From positions 91,703 to 155,702 of the forward strand of contig NZ_JAGGLJ010000002.1 in the NCBI RefSeq assembly GCF_017874395.1: DNA of 64,000 bases, read 5' to 3'. The number at the start of each line of letters is the position of its first letter. Position 1 is the stretch's first letter. This document shows positions 8,048-16,674 of the stretch, piece by piece. A program made the translations under genes and the position numbers. The notes under the pieces were generated by a model, which was not told the DNA's origin, did not search any database, and saw only the letters and a program-made list of their open reading frames with translations. This stretch comes from Peptoniphilus stercorisuis (GTDB lineage Bacteria; Bacillota; Clostridia; Tissierellales; Peptoniphilaceae).

Positions 8048-9278
8048 AATGGGAGAAAAGTCTAAAGAGGCAAGTAGAGAACTTTCAAAACTTAATACTT
8101 TAGAAAAAAATAATATTTTAAAATCAATTAAAAAATCCCTATTAGAAAATAAAGAAAATATAATTGAAGAAAATAAAATTGATATTAAATCTGGTAAAGA
8201 ATTAGGATTATCAGAAGGCTTATTAGATAGATTATTACTTGATGATAGTAGGGTTTTATCTATGGCAAATTCTGTAGATGATCTTATTGATCTTGAGGAT
8301 CCAATTGGAGAAATAGCAAGTATGAAAACTCTTGAAAATGGGCTAATACTTGGCAAAAAATCAGTTCCTATTGGAGTTATTGCAATAATATATGAAGCAA
8401 GACCAAATGTAACACTTGATGCTGCTATTCTTGCTATTAAATCTTCAAATGCTTTGATTTTAAGAGGTGGAAAAGAGGCAATAAGATCAAATATTGCAAT
8501 AGCAAAGGCAATTAGAAGTGGAATAAAAAATGCAGGATATAATGAAAATATAGTTAGTTTAATAGAAGATACAAGTCGAGAATCTTCAAATGAACTTATG
8601 AAACTTCGTGGATATGTAGATCTTTTAATTCCAAGAGGATCAAAAAGTCTAATAGATGCAGTAGTTGAAAATGCAAAAGTGCCAACTTTAGAAACAGGAG
8701 TTGGAAATTGTCATGTATATGTAGATGAGTCTGCAAAAATTAATATGGCAATAGATATTATTGAAAATGCAAAAACTCAAAGAATTGGAGTATGTAATGC
8801 AATGGAGTCTTTAGTAGTTCATGAAAATATTAAAGATGAATTTTATCAAAGTCTTCAAAAGTTAATAGATAAATATAATATAAATGTATATGGATGTGAA
8901 AAGTCTAATAAAAAACTTAAAAATATTAAACTTGCGACTAAAGAAGATTATGGAACTGAGTTTTTAGATTATGCTTTTTCTATGAAAATAGTAAGCTCCT
9001 TAGATGAGGCAATAGACCATATATATAAATATTCAACACATCATTCTGATGTAATAATTACTGAAAATTATGACAATGCAATGAGATTTTTAAATGAAGT
9101 TGACTCTGCTTGTGTATATGTAAATGCATCTTCAAGATTTACAGATGGATCAGAGTTTGGATTTGGAGCTGAGATGGGAATTTCTACTCAAAAACTTCAT
9201 GCAAGAGGACCAGTTGGACTAAAAGAGTTGACAAGTTCTAAATATATAATATTTGGAAATGGACAAGTAAGGAAGTAA
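8016..9278 (+). CDS. proA: Gamma-glutamyl phosphate reductase
   Basis: About 420 residues, full length for ProA. It reduces gamma-glutamyl phosphate to glutamate semialdehyde with NADPH. Family blocks include VPIGVIAIIYEARPNVT, ALILRGGKEAIRSN, the catalytic-cysteine region AKTQRIGVCNAMESLVV, and FGFGAEMGISTQKLHARGP near the C-terminus. The start is uncertain. TTG 8016 follows an AGGTGG ribosome-binding site inside proB and overlaps it by 32 bases. ATG 8049, one base after the proB stop, lacks such a site but also gives a plausible N-terminus; two GTG codons at 8004 and 8007 are further options. Confidence 0.94.
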   Translation: MEQSLRKNLIEMGEKSKEASRELSKLNTLEKNNILKSIKKSLLENKENIIEENKIDIKSGKELGLSEGLLDRLLLDDSRVLSMANSVDDLIDLEDPIGEIASMKTLENGLILGKKSVPIGVIAIIYEARPNVTLDAAILAIKSSNALILRGGKEAIRSNIAIAKAIRSGIKNAGYNENIVSLIEDTSRESSNELMKLRGYVDLLIPRGSKSLIDAVVENAKVPTLETGVGNCHVYVDESAKINMAIDIIENAKTQRIGVCNAMESLVVHENIKDEFYQSLQKLIDKYNINVYGCEKSNKKLKNIKLATKEDYGTEFLDYAFSMKIVSSLDEAIDHIYKYSTHHSDVIITENYDNAMRFLNEVDSACVYVNASSRFTDGSEFGFGAEMGISTQKLHARGPVGLKELTSSKYIIFGNGQVRK

Positions 9279-9279
9279 T

Positions 9280-10737
9280 ATGAGATATATAAGTACTAGA
9301 ACTAGAGAAATTATTGATTCTTCACAAGATGCAATTTTAAAGGGACTAGCAAGTGATGGAGGACTTTTTTTACCAGAAAGTCTTCCTTTTATAAAATTTA
9401 GTGAAGATGAAATAGAAAATTTAAACTATAAATATGTAGCAAAAAAAATAATTAGTAGTATTTTTGATGATTTTACAAAAGAAGAGATAGATTATGCAGT
9501 AGATACTGCCTATGATAGTTTTTCAGATGAAATACTTCCTATTATAAAACTTGATAATAATTATGTATTAGAACTATTTCATGGAAAAACTTTAGCTTTT
9601 AAAGATTTTGCACTGTCAATACTTCCAATACTTATGTCTTTATCTATAAAAAAGAAAAATTTAAAAGAAAAAGTTGTAATTCTAACTGCAACATCAGGAG
9701 ATACAGGATCTGCAGCTCTTAAGGGCTTTGAAAATGTAGATGGAACTGAAGTTATTGTATTTTATCCAACAGATGGAATATCAGAAATCCAAAGAAGACA
9801 AATGACATGTCTTGATTATGATAATACTCATGCAGTAGGAATAAGAGGAAATTTTGATGATGCTCAATCATCACTTAAAAAAATATTTTTAGATAGTGAA
9901 TTTAAAGATGAACTATTAGAGAAAAATATTAGAATATCCTCTGCAAATTCAATAAATATTGGAAGACTTGTGCCACAAATTAGTTATTACTTTTATGCTT
10001 ATTATGAACTTTTAAGAAGAGGAGAAATAAGTGAAAGTGAAGATTTAAATATCTCTGTTCCAACAGGAAACTTTGGAAATATTCTTGCAGGATATATGGC
10101 AAAAAAAATGGGACTGCCAATTGATATTTTAGTTTGTGCATCAAATAAAAATAATGTACTTACAGATTTTTTTAATACTTATGAATATGATGCAAATAGA
10201 GAGTTTTTTAAGACAAACTCTCCATCTATGGATATTTTAATTTCTTCAAATTTAGAAAGACTTTTATATTTAGTAAGTAATAGTGGTGAAAATGTAAAAG
10301 ATTTAATGGAAAAATTAAATAAAGATAAATTTTATAAATTAGATAATAATATGATTGAAAATTTAAAGGATTTTAAAGGCTATTCTTATAATGAAGAAGA
10401 AACACTTCTTGGAATAAAAGAAGTCTATGAAAAATATAGTTATTTAATGGATACTCATACATCGATTGCCTATAGAGGAGCAATTGAATTAAATTCTAAA
10501 AATAAAACTTTAGTATTATCTACAGCTTCACCTTTTAAATTTCCAAAATCTGTTTTAGAAGCAGTTAATTTAAAAGTAAATGATAATGAGTTTGAAAATC
10601 TTAGAAATTTATCTGAAAAGACAAATACAAAACTTCCAAGTATTTTAAAAGATTTAGAAAATAAAAAAATATCTGAGAAAAAAGTAATAGATAAAGATGA
10701 GATAAAAGAAAGTATAATAGAGATTTTAGGAGAATAA
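9280..10737 (+). CDS. thrC: Threonine synthase
   Basis: 485 residues, PLP-dependent. It converts O-phosphohomoserine to threonine. It begins MRYISTRTREIIDSS, as in the long (E. coli-type) class. The PLP lysine lies in ELFHGKTLAFKDFAL (about residue 108), with TATSGDTGSAALKGF and PTGNFGNILAGYMAKKMG downstream as cofactor and phosphate-binding segments. It starts one base after the proA stop behind AAGGAAG, and homoserine kinase follows directly, so proline and threonine synthesis share a transcript here. Confidence 0.95.
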   Translation: MRYISTRTREIIDSSQDAILKGLASDGGLFLPESLPFIKFSEDEIENLNYKYVAKKIISSIFDDFTKEEIDYAVDTAYDSFSDEILPIIKLDNNYVLELFHGKTLAFKDFALSILPILMSLSIKKKNLKEKVVILTATSGDTGSAALKGFENVDGTEVIVFYPTDGISEIQRRQMTCLDYDNTHAVGIRGNFDDAQSSLKKIFLDSEFKDELLEKNIRISSANSINIGRLVPQISYYFYAYYELLRRGEISESEDLNISVPTGNFGNILAGYMAKKMGLPIDILVCASNKNNVLTDFFNTYEYDANREFFKTNSPSMDILISSNLERLLYLVSNSGENVKDLMEKLNKDKFYKLDNNMIENLKDFKGYSYNEEETLLGIKEVYEKYSYLMDTHTSIAYRGAIELNSKNKTLVLSTASPFKFPKSVLEAVNLKVNDNEFENLRNLSEKTNTKLPSILKDLENKKISEKKVIDKDEIKESIIEILGE

Positions 10738-10738
10738 A

Positions 10739-11581
10739 ATGGTAATTGTAAAAGTTCCAGCAACAACTGCAAATATAGGGCCAGGATATGATTCTATGGG
10801 AATGGCTCTTAATTTATATAATACATTTACTTTTAAAAGAGAAAGAAAAAATGTAGAAGATGACAATTTAATATTAAAATCTTTTAATTATTTTTATGAT
10901 TATTTTAATTTGGACTTAGAAGAAATAAGTATAGATGTAGATGAAAATGTACCAAGATCACGAGGACTTGGCTCATCGGCTACTTGTATAGTTGCAGGGC
11001 TTATGGCTGCTAATAAATTTAGTGGAAAAAATATTTCTAAGGAAGAAATTTTAAAACTTGCTACTAATATAGAGGGACATCCTGATAATGTTGCACCAGC
11101 AATATATGGTGGACTTATAACATCTGTTGTAAATGATAGAGTTTATTTTTCAAAGGATAGTGTTTCAGATAATTTATCTTTTATTCTTCTTATTCCAAAC
11201 TTTGAACTATCTACAGAGCTTGCAAGACAAGTAGTGCCAAAGGAAGTATCTATTGAGGACTGTGTATTTAATATTGCAAGGGCTAGTTTAGTTTCAAAGG
11301 CCTTATCTAAGGGAGATTTTAATCTTTTAAAGGGAGTTAATGAAGATAGAATTCACGAACCTTATAGAAGAAAGTTAATTGAAGATTTTGATGAATTTGA
11401 AAAATTGGCAAAAAACAACAATGCTATTATAAATATTTCAGGAGCAGGACCAAGTATATTAATAACTAAGGAAAAAAATAATAAAAAAATAAATATTGAA
11501 ATAGATAAAAAACTCCAAGAACTAGTTAATTGGAAGGCTTTAGAGCTTTTAGTTGATGATTTTGGAGCTGTAGAAAATTAA
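10739..11581 (+). CDS. thrB: Homoserine kinase (GHMP family)
   Basis: 280 residues. It phosphorylates homoserine for the threonine synthase encoded just upstream. Motifs: VKVPATTANIGPGYDSMGMAL at the N-terminus (sugar/substrate loop) and the GHMP ATP loop PRSRGLGSSATCIVAGLMAA (residues ~80-100), with the C-terminal ISGAGPSILI motif near residue 240. One base separates it from thrC, whose last codons carry a GGAG ribosome-binding site. A terminator begins at its stop codon, ending the pro-thr operon. Confidence 0.95.
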   Translation: MVIVKVPATTANIGPGYDSMGMALNLYNTFTFKRERKNVEDDNLILKSFNYFYDYFNLDLEEISIDVDENVPRSRGLGSSATCIVAGLMAANKFSGKNISKEEILKLATNIEGHPDNVAPAIYGGLITSVVNDRVYFSKDSVSDNLSFILLIPNFELSTELARQVVPKEVSIEDCVFNIARASLVSKALSKGDFNLLKGVNEDRIHEPYRRKLIEDFDEFEKLAKNNNAIINISGAGPSILITKEKNNKKINIEIDKKLQELVNWKALELLVDDFGAVEN

Positions 11582-11607
11582 GACTGTAAAAAAACAGTCT
11601 TTTTTTG
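11581..11607 (+). terminator. Terminator of the pro-thr operon
   Basis: AGACTGT / ACAGTCT stem with an A-rich loop and a run of seven T's, starting at the last base of thrB. Confidence 0.85.
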
Positions 11608-11626
11608 TGAAAAAGTTTAGGAGATA

Positions 11627-11653
11627 TTGACAAGTTGTGGTAAAATGTATAAA
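11627..11653 (+). promoter_or_regulatory. Promoter of the DEAD-box helicase gene
   Basis: TTGACA at 11627-11632 with TATAAA at 11648-11653 (spacing 15), or an overlapping TGTATAAAT extended -10. Transcription would start near 11660. The in-frame TTG (11627) and ATG (11645) codons therefore lie inside the promoter and are unlikely to be start codons. Confidence 0.6.
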
Positions 11654-11686
11654 TCACAGCTAAGAAGAAAGAAACGAGGTATTATT

Positions 11687-13102
11687 ATTAAATTTACAGA
11701 ATTAGGAATTAGCAAGGGCTTAGATGAAGTTCTTTCTAGTAATGGTATTCTTGAACCAACACCTATTCAAGAAAAATCAATTCCACAAATATTAAAAGGT
11801 GAAGATATAGTAGGAAAAGCACAAACAGGTACGGGAAAAACACTTGCTTTTTTACTTCCAATATTTGAAAATATAGATGTTTCAAATAAAAACATTCAAG
11901 CTTTAATTATTTCTCCAACAAGAGAGCTTGCAAAACAAATAGCAGAAGAAGCGGAAAAACTTACAAAATATAAACATGTAAGAGTAACAACTGTTTATGG
12001 CGGAGCTAGTATGCCAAATCAAATTAAGAGACTTAAAAAGGGAACTCAAATAGTTATAGGAACTCCTGGAAGACTTGTAGATCATATTAAGAGAAGAACT
12101 ATTAATATGAAAAATCTTAATTATTTAGTACTTGATGAGGCAGATGAAATTTTAAACATGGGATTTATTGATGATGTTCAATTTATTATTGATAAAACAC
12201 CTAAACAAAGACAAACTCTTCTATTTTCAGCAACTATGCCAAAGAGCATAAAAAGTATTTCAAATTCTTCTACAAAAAATCCAGTACGTGTAGAAGTAGA
12301 AGAAAAAGACATAACAATAGATCAAATAGACGAGGTAACAATTAAAACTACAGATAGAAGAAAATATGATGATTTAGTTCAATATATAAATGACGAAAAT
12401 CCATTTATGGCAATAATATTCTGTAGAACAAAAATGAGAGTAAAAAATTTAGCTGAAAAATTAAGAGCAGAGGGCTTTGAAGCAGATGAGATTCATGGTG
12501 ATTTATCACAAGCTAAAAGAGAAAAAGCCTTAAAGAGATTTAAAAATCTAAAAGTTAGATTCTTAGTTGCAACAGATGTAGCGGCAAGAGGTCTTGATAT
12601 AAGTGGTTTAACACATGTTATTAACTACGATGAGCCAGAAAGAAGAGCTGAATACATCCATAGAATAGGTAGAACAGGTAGAGCTAAAGAAAAGGGAACA
12701 GCTGTAACTTTTGTAGTTCAAAAAGACTTTGATAATAAGAGAAGAAGAGATAATAAAAAGAATTATTCAAAAAATAAAAAGAACTTCTCAAAAGATAATA
12801 ACAGAAGAAATTCTAAGAAAAATGATGGTTTTAACAAATTTAAAAAAGACAATAAAAAGTCAAAGGGCGATTACAGAAAATTTGATAAAGACCAAGATAA
12901 TAAAAATTCTGAGAATAGACATTCTGACAATAGAAATTCTGAAAACAAAAACTTTGATAGAAAAAAATCTGATCATAAGAAATCTGATCATAAGAAATCT
13001 GATCACAGAAGAAATGACAACAAAGGAAAAAATTTCTCAAAGGATAATAATCAAAGAGGAAGAAACAAGAAATCAAATAAAGTTAAAGACTTATTAAAAT
13101 AA
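11687..13102 (+). CDS. DEAD-box RNA helicase, apparent AUU start codon
   Basis: About 471 residues; an ATP-dependent RNA helicase of the CshA/DeaD type used in ribosome assembly, RNA decay and cold response. Motifs in order: Q motif PTPIQEKSIP, motif I AQTGTGKT, PTRELAKQ, TPGRL, DEAD as VLDEADEIL, SAT, then the second RecA domain with ARGLDI and HRIGRTGRA. After residue ~355 comes a low-complexity Lys/Asn/Asp/Arg tail with three KKSDH-type repeats. Start: an ACGAGGT ribosome-binding site sits 7 bases before ATT 11687, giving MKFTELGIS, the usual family N-terminus. ATG 11645 and TTG 11627 would add odd residues and fall inside the promoter. Confidence 0.9.
   Translation: MKFTELGISKGLDEVLSSNGILEPTPIQEKSIPQILKGEDIVGKAQTGTGKTLAFLLPIFENIDVSNKNIQALIISPTRELAKQIAEEAEKLTKYKHVRVTTVYGGASMPNQIKRLKKGTQIVIGTPGRLVDHIKRRTINMKNLNYLVLDEADEILNMGFIDDVQFIIDKTPKQRQTLLFSATMPKSIKSISNSSTKNPVRVEVEEKDITIDQIDEVTIKTTDRRKYDDLVQYINDENPFMAIIFCRTKMRVKNLAEKLRAEGFEADEIHGDLSQAKREKALKRFKNLKVRFLVATDVAARGLDISGLTHVINYDEPERRAEYIHRIGRTGRAKEKGTAVTFVVQKDFDNKRRRDNKKNYSKNKKNFSKDNNRRNSKKNDGFNKFKKDNKKSKGDYRKFDKDQDNKNSENRHSDNRNSENKNFDRKKSDHKKSDHKKSDHRRNDNKGKNFSKDNNQRGRNKKSNKVKDLLK
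12965..13009 (+). repeat. Three tandem 15-bp repeats in the helicase tail
   Basis: Three copies of AAATCTGATCATAAG, the last with two changes, encode K-S-D-H-K units in the basic tail of the helicase. Tails of this kind bind RNA non-specifically. The copy number could vary between strains. Confidence 0.8.
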
Positions 13103-13126
13103 ACACCAATTGGTGTTTATTTTTTT
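13099..13126 (+). terminator. Terminator of the helicase gene
   Basis: Perfect palindrome ATAAACACCAA/TTGGTGTTTAT followed by T's, overlapping the stop codon. Confidence 0.8.
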
Positions 13127-13131
13127 GTTAT

Positions 13132-13159
13132 TTGACAAAAAGATAATTTATTATACAAT
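13132..13159 (+). promoter_or_regulatory. Promoter of the TPP-riboswitch/thi operon
   Basis: TTGACA (13132-13137), 16-base spacer, TACAAT (13154-13159), placing the start of transcription about 15 bases before the riboswitch. Confidence 0.6.
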
Positions 13160-13178
13160 TAATATTATAAATTAAATA

Positions 13179-13304
13179 TATGGGAGTTAGAACACTATCT
13201 GAGAGGAACTTGTATGAGTTCGACCATTTTAACCTGATATGGGTAATGCCAACGTAGGAATCTTAATAAGTATTTTAGATGCGCTATTTGGTGCATCTTT
13301 TTTT
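13179..13304 (+). promoter_or_regulatory. TPP riboswitch (THI element) with terminator
   Basis: The aptamer (about 13179-13265) shows the conserved THI-box parts: CTGAGAGG, then GACC...AACCTGAT, GGGTAATGCCAACG and GTAGGAA. A G/C-containing hairpin, AGATGCGC...GTGCATCT, with a T run follows at 13277-13304. This suggests that bound thiamine pyrophosphate stops transcription before thiM. The downstream genes are a thiamine-salvage set, which agrees. Confidence 0.95.
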
Positions 13305-13319
13305 ATTTAGGGGGAAGAA

Positions 13320-14144
13320 ATGTTTAAAGAATTAATGAAAAATGTAGAAGAGAAAAATCCATTAACTCATTGTATAACAAATTATGTAACAGTTAATGAT
13401 TGTGCAAATATACTTCTTGCTGCAAAAGCATCTCCAATTATGGCAGATGATATAGAAGAAGTTGAAGAGATAGTTTCTATATATCAAGCTTTAGTAATCA
13501 ATATAGGAACTCTTAATAGTAGAACTGTAAAATCAATGATAGTTGCTGGTAAAAGGGCAAATAAGTTAAATATTCCAGTAATATTAGATCCTGTTGGAAT
13601 AGGAGCATCAAAACTTAGAAGAAAAAGTATAGATGAAATCTTAAAAGAAGTGGAATTTTCTGTAATAAGGGGAAATATTTCAGAAATAAAAGCTTTACAT
13701 AATGGTTTTACAAATACAAAGGGAGTAGATGCAAGTAATAATGATGAAATAAAAGAAGAAAATATAGAAAAAATAATAGAACTTGCAAAAAATTTGTCTA
13801 AAAAAACAAAGTCAATTATTTCAATTAGTGGAAAAATAGATGTAATTGCAAGTGAAAATAAAGCCTATCTTTGCAGAAATGGAAATAGTATTATGCCACT
13901 TATTACAGGAACAGGATGTATGCTAAGTTCATTAATTGGAGCATATATAGGAGCAAATCCAAATAATATTTTAGAATCTACTTTAAATGCAAATGTATTA
14001 ATGGGAATAAGTGGAGAACTTGCCTATGAAAAAATGATAAAAAATAATGCAGGAACAATGAGTTTTAGGAACTATTTAATAGATGAGGTTTATAAAATGA
14101 ACTATGAAAAAATAAAGGAGTTTAGTAAAATTGAAAGTAAATAG
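13320..14144 (+). CDS. thiM: Hydroxyethylthiazole kinase
   Basis: 274 residues. It phosphorylates 4-methyl-5-(2-hydroxyethyl)thiazole for thiamine salvage. Typical segments: NPLTHCITNYVTVNDCANILLA (residues ~14-35), NIGTLN, VILDPVGIGASKLR, VIRGNISEIKAL, and the C-terminal GTGCMLSSLIGAY phosphate loop with its conserved cysteine. AGGGGGA precedes the ATG. It is the first gene after the TPP riboswitch and overlaps thiE by 14 bases. Confidence 0.96.
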   Translation: MFKELMKNVEEKNPLTHCITNYVTVNDCANILLAAKASPIMADDIEEVEEIVSIYQALVINIGTLNSRTVKSMIVAGKRANKLNIPVILDPVGIGASKLRRKSIDEILKEVEFSVIRGNISEIKALHNGFTNTKGVDASNNDEIKEENIEKIIELAKNLSKKTKSIISISGKIDVIASENKAYLCRNGNSIMPLITGTGCMLSSLIGAYIGANPNNILESTLNANVLMGISGELAYEKMIKNNAGTMSFRNYLIDEVYKMNYEKIKEFSKIESK

Positions 14145-14772
14145 AGAAGATATGAGATGTTATGTAGTTACAACAAGGGATTTTTTAGATGGAAGAGCTT
14201 TAAAAGATGATTGTGAAGAAATATTAAAAAATGGTGCTACATTTTTACAATTAAGAGAAAAAAACATAGACTTTGATGAATATGTAAATCTTGGATTTGA
14301 ACTTAAAGAAGTTGCTAAAAAATATAATATTCCCTTTGTAATAGATGATAATATTGAAGTTGCAATAAAAGTAGATGCAGATGGAGTTCATATTGGGCAA
14401 AGTGATATAGATGCAAAAACTGCAAGAAAATTAATTGGTGAAGATAAAATACTTGGAGTATCAGCTCAAAATGTATATCAAGCAATAGAAGCTGAAAAAA
14501 TGGGAGCTGACTATTTGGGAATCGGTCCTGTTTTTCCAACTAAGACAAAACCAAATGAAAAGTTAATAGATTTAGATGAAGTTAGAAGAATTAGTGAAAG
14601 TGTAAATATTCCAATTCTTGTAATAGGTGGAATAGATGATGAGAGTATCTATAAGGTGAAGAATTCAAATACAGATGGAGTTGCAGTTATTTCATATATA
14701 TTTAATTCTGATACAAAGGGTAAAAATACAAGAAAGTTAAGAGAGATATCAGATGAACTTTTTAGAAAATAA
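14131..14772 (+). CDS. thiE: Thiamine-phosphate synthase
   Basis: 213 residues. It joins HMP pyrophosphate and thiazole phosphate to make thiamine monophosphate. Motifs: RCYVVTTRDF opening, FLQLREKNID (residues ~39-48), IDDNIEVAIKVDADGVHIGQSD, YLGIGPVFPTKTKP and the C-terminal VIGGID. I use the TTG at 14131, which overlaps thiM and follows AAAGGAG, because the resulting MKVNREDMRCY matches the family's usual start; ATG 14152 is the alternative. No thiD (HMP kinase) is present in this operon, so HMP-PP must come from elsewhere. Confidence 0.95.
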   Translation: MKVNREDMRCYVVTTRDFLDGRALKDDCEEILKNGATFLQLREKNIDFDEYVNLGFELKEVAKKYNIPFVIDDNIEVAIKVDADGVHIGQSDIDAKTARKLIGEDKILGVSAQNVYQAIEAEKMGADYLGIGPVFPTKTKPNEKLIDLDEVRRISESVNIPILVIGGIDDESIYKVKNSNTDGVAVISYIFNSDTKGKNTRKLREISDELFRK

Positions 14773-15406
14773 TATTAAATATATAATTTTTGATATGGAT
14801 GGTACATTAATAGATTCAATGTCTGCCTGGGATGATGTTGGAGAAAAAGTCCTATTAGAAAATAATAAAATACCTGAAAAAAATTTAATAGATACATTAA
14901 ATAAAATGACCTTTGATGAATCTGCAAAATATTTAATAGAAAATTATAATCTAGAGATAAGTTTAGAAGAAATAAAAAAGAGATTTTATGAAATAGTTAA
15001 ATATAAATATGAAAATACTATTTATTTAAAAGAGGGAGTAGAAGAATTTTTAGAAAAATGTAAAAAAAATAATATAAAAATGGCTATACTAACTGCATCA
15101 AATAGAGAAATATCAGAAATTGTCTTAAAGAGATTAGATATATTAAAGTATTTTGAGTTTATTATGACAACAGAAGAAGAAAATTTAACTAAAAAAGATG
15201 AGGGTATTTATATAAAAGCGTTAAAAAAATTAAATTCTAGTATTAAAGAGACTGCCATATTTGAAGATATGTTATATTCTTTAGAAATATCTAATTCTAT
15301 TGGAATTATGACAATTGGAGTTTTTGATAAATCATCTATTAAGGATATAGAAAAAATAAAGAAAACTTCTAATTTATTTATATATAGTTTTAAAGATTTA
15401 ATATAA
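14753..15406 (+). CDS. HAD-superfamily phosphatase (thi operon)
   Basis: 217 residues of the beta-phosphoglucomutase-like HAD subfamily. Motif I is FDMDGTLIDS (residues ~13-22), motif II is ILTAS, a motif III lysine lies near KKDEGIYIKAL, and motif IV is IFEDMLYSLE. The gene overlaps the end of thiE by 20 bases and is read from the same riboswitch-controlled transcript. A role in thiamine metabolism, such as dephosphorylating thiamine phosphate or an intermediate, is therefore an attractive inference, but the sequence alone does not fix the substrate. Confidence 0.85.
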   Translation: MNFLENNIKYIIFDMDGTLIDSMSAWDDVGEKVLLENNKIPEKNLIDTLNKMTFDESAKYLIENYNLEISLEEIKKRFYEIVKYKYENTIYLKEGVEEFLEKCKKNNIKMAILTASNREISEIVLKRLDILKYFEFIMTTEEENLTKKDEGIYIKALKKLNSSIKETAIFEDMLYSLEISNSIGIMTIGVFDKSSIKDIEKIKKTSNLFIYSFKDLI

Positions 15407-15410
15407 AAAA

Positions 15411-15428
15411 CCACCGTCTAAACGGTGG
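15411..15428 (-). terminator. Terminator of the AlaX-like gene
   Basis: CCACCGT / ACGGTGG stem with a 4-base loop. Read on the minus strand it is followed by six T's, so it serves the minus-strand gene; the plus-strand side lacks a good T run. Confidence 0.8.
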
Positions 15429-15432
15429 AATA

Positions 15433-16560
15433 TTATTTGATAAGTGGATTTGATTTTTTAATTTCAATTAGGAAGCTTTCCATAACTCCTGCAAGTTGTT
15501 CAGATTTAACATTTGCTTGAATAGTAAACATATTGCCTGTTCCATTAACTGAAAACTTAGTAGACAATTTATCGAATATTGCTTTTAAATCAATGTTTAA
15601 ATTCTTAGATCTTGCAACAAGTACTTGAGACATAGGTCCATTTGGAATTCCGTATATTTGAACGAAGTTATAATCATCCATAATATAATTTGAAATAAAT
15701 TTAATATCTTTAAAGTTTACATTTCTAACAACTTTATAAATATAATTTATTCCATCAACAGTAGTGGCAAGTTTTTTATATTCTTTAACAGTTTCAAGGC
15801 CTAATTCTTTTTCCATTCTTTTATTTTCTTCTTTTAAGTTGTCGCCTTTAGATTTTAAAGATTTAATTTCTTTTAAAATATCTTCATCACTATTTAAAAA
15901 GAGAATATTTTTTATATTATCAATTAATGTAAATTTTTCTCTATAATTTTTAAATCCACGGATACCACAAGAAATACTAAGAACAACTTTACCATCTATT
16001 TTTTCAATATTAGAAATTTTTAAAATTGAAATTTCTCCAGTTCTTTTAAGACAAGGACCTGAATAATCAATAGAACCCATGCCCTTAAGTTCTATATAAC
16101 CTTCAAAAATATTAACTAGTAAGTTTGCATTAATCATATAATTTGCAAGATCTTCAAGTTGATTAATTGTATTAAAAGAGATATCCTTTTCTAAGAGGTA
16201 TATTCTATTTGATATTTCATCAATTTTATAATCTTCAACATTAAGACTTGTAGAAGTTTTAATACATAACCTAGCAATGGCATTTCCAAGATTTTGTTGC
16301 ATTATATCTAATCGTCTATCATAGTCTATTGCCATTTTCATAGATTCAGAATCACAACTAAAATAAGTGCTATTATTACCTTCAATAATTTTTGGTTTTT
16401 CGGAGTTTATTGTATATTTATCTCCATGTATATGTGAACTACCTAAAAAAATTATAGACTCTTCTGGTCTGCAATAAGTAATATTGTTAATATTTTTTTT
16501 ATCTTCAACAGATGTTATATATTCTTTTTCATATGGATATTTAATATATCTATTTTTCAT
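15433..16560 (-). CDS. Degenerate AlaX-like (alanyl-tRNA editing) protein with DHHA1 domain
   Basis: 375 residues with the order of a long AlaX protein: an AlaRS-like editing domain (~1-205), a coiled-coil linker, and a C-terminal DHHA1-like domain (~295-375, with QVLVARSKNLNIDL). AlaX normally hydrolyses mischarged seryl- or glycyl-tRNA(Ala) with zinc held by HxxxH and CxxxH. Here the first site reads RRLDIMQQNLGNA, where RFDHMQQHTGQH is expected. The second reads YSGPCLKRTGEI, where CGGTHVKRTGEI is expected. All four ligands are therefore replaced (Ile86, Asn90, Tyr166, Cys170). The start is ATG 16560 behind GTGAGGG; the upstream GTG overlaps that site. Probably not a normal editing enzyme. 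Confidence 0.7.
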   Translation of the reverse strand: MKNRYIKYPYEKEYITSVEDKKNINNITYCRPEESIIFLGSSHIHGDKYTINSEKPKIIEGNNSTYFSCDSESMKMAIDYDRRLDIMQQNLGNAIARLCIKTSTSLNVEDYKIDEISNRIYLLEKDISFNTINQLEDLANYMINANLLVNIFEGYIELKGMGSIDYSGPCLKRTGEISILKISNIEKIDGKVVLSISCGIRGFKNYREKFTLIDNIKNILFLNSDEDILKEIKSLKSKGDNLKEENKRMEKELGLETVKEYKKLATTVDGINYIYKVVRNVNFKDIKFISNYIMDDYNFVQIYGIPNGPMSQVLVARSKNLNIDLKAIFDKLSTKFSVNGTGNMFTIQANVKSEQLAGVMESFLIEIKKSNPLIK

Positions 16561-16674
16561 GTAATCCCTCACTTTACTCTATTATTTTAACACAATGAGA
16601 AAAATTATTAAATACGATATAATTTTTAAGCTTTAGGGTATGAAGCAAAGGGGAATTTTAAGGATGGTGATGCT

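Noticed and set aside
12729..13097. Basic plus- and minus-strand frames in the helicase tail
   Set aside because: Shadow frames caused by the low-complexity A/G-rich tail of the helicase.
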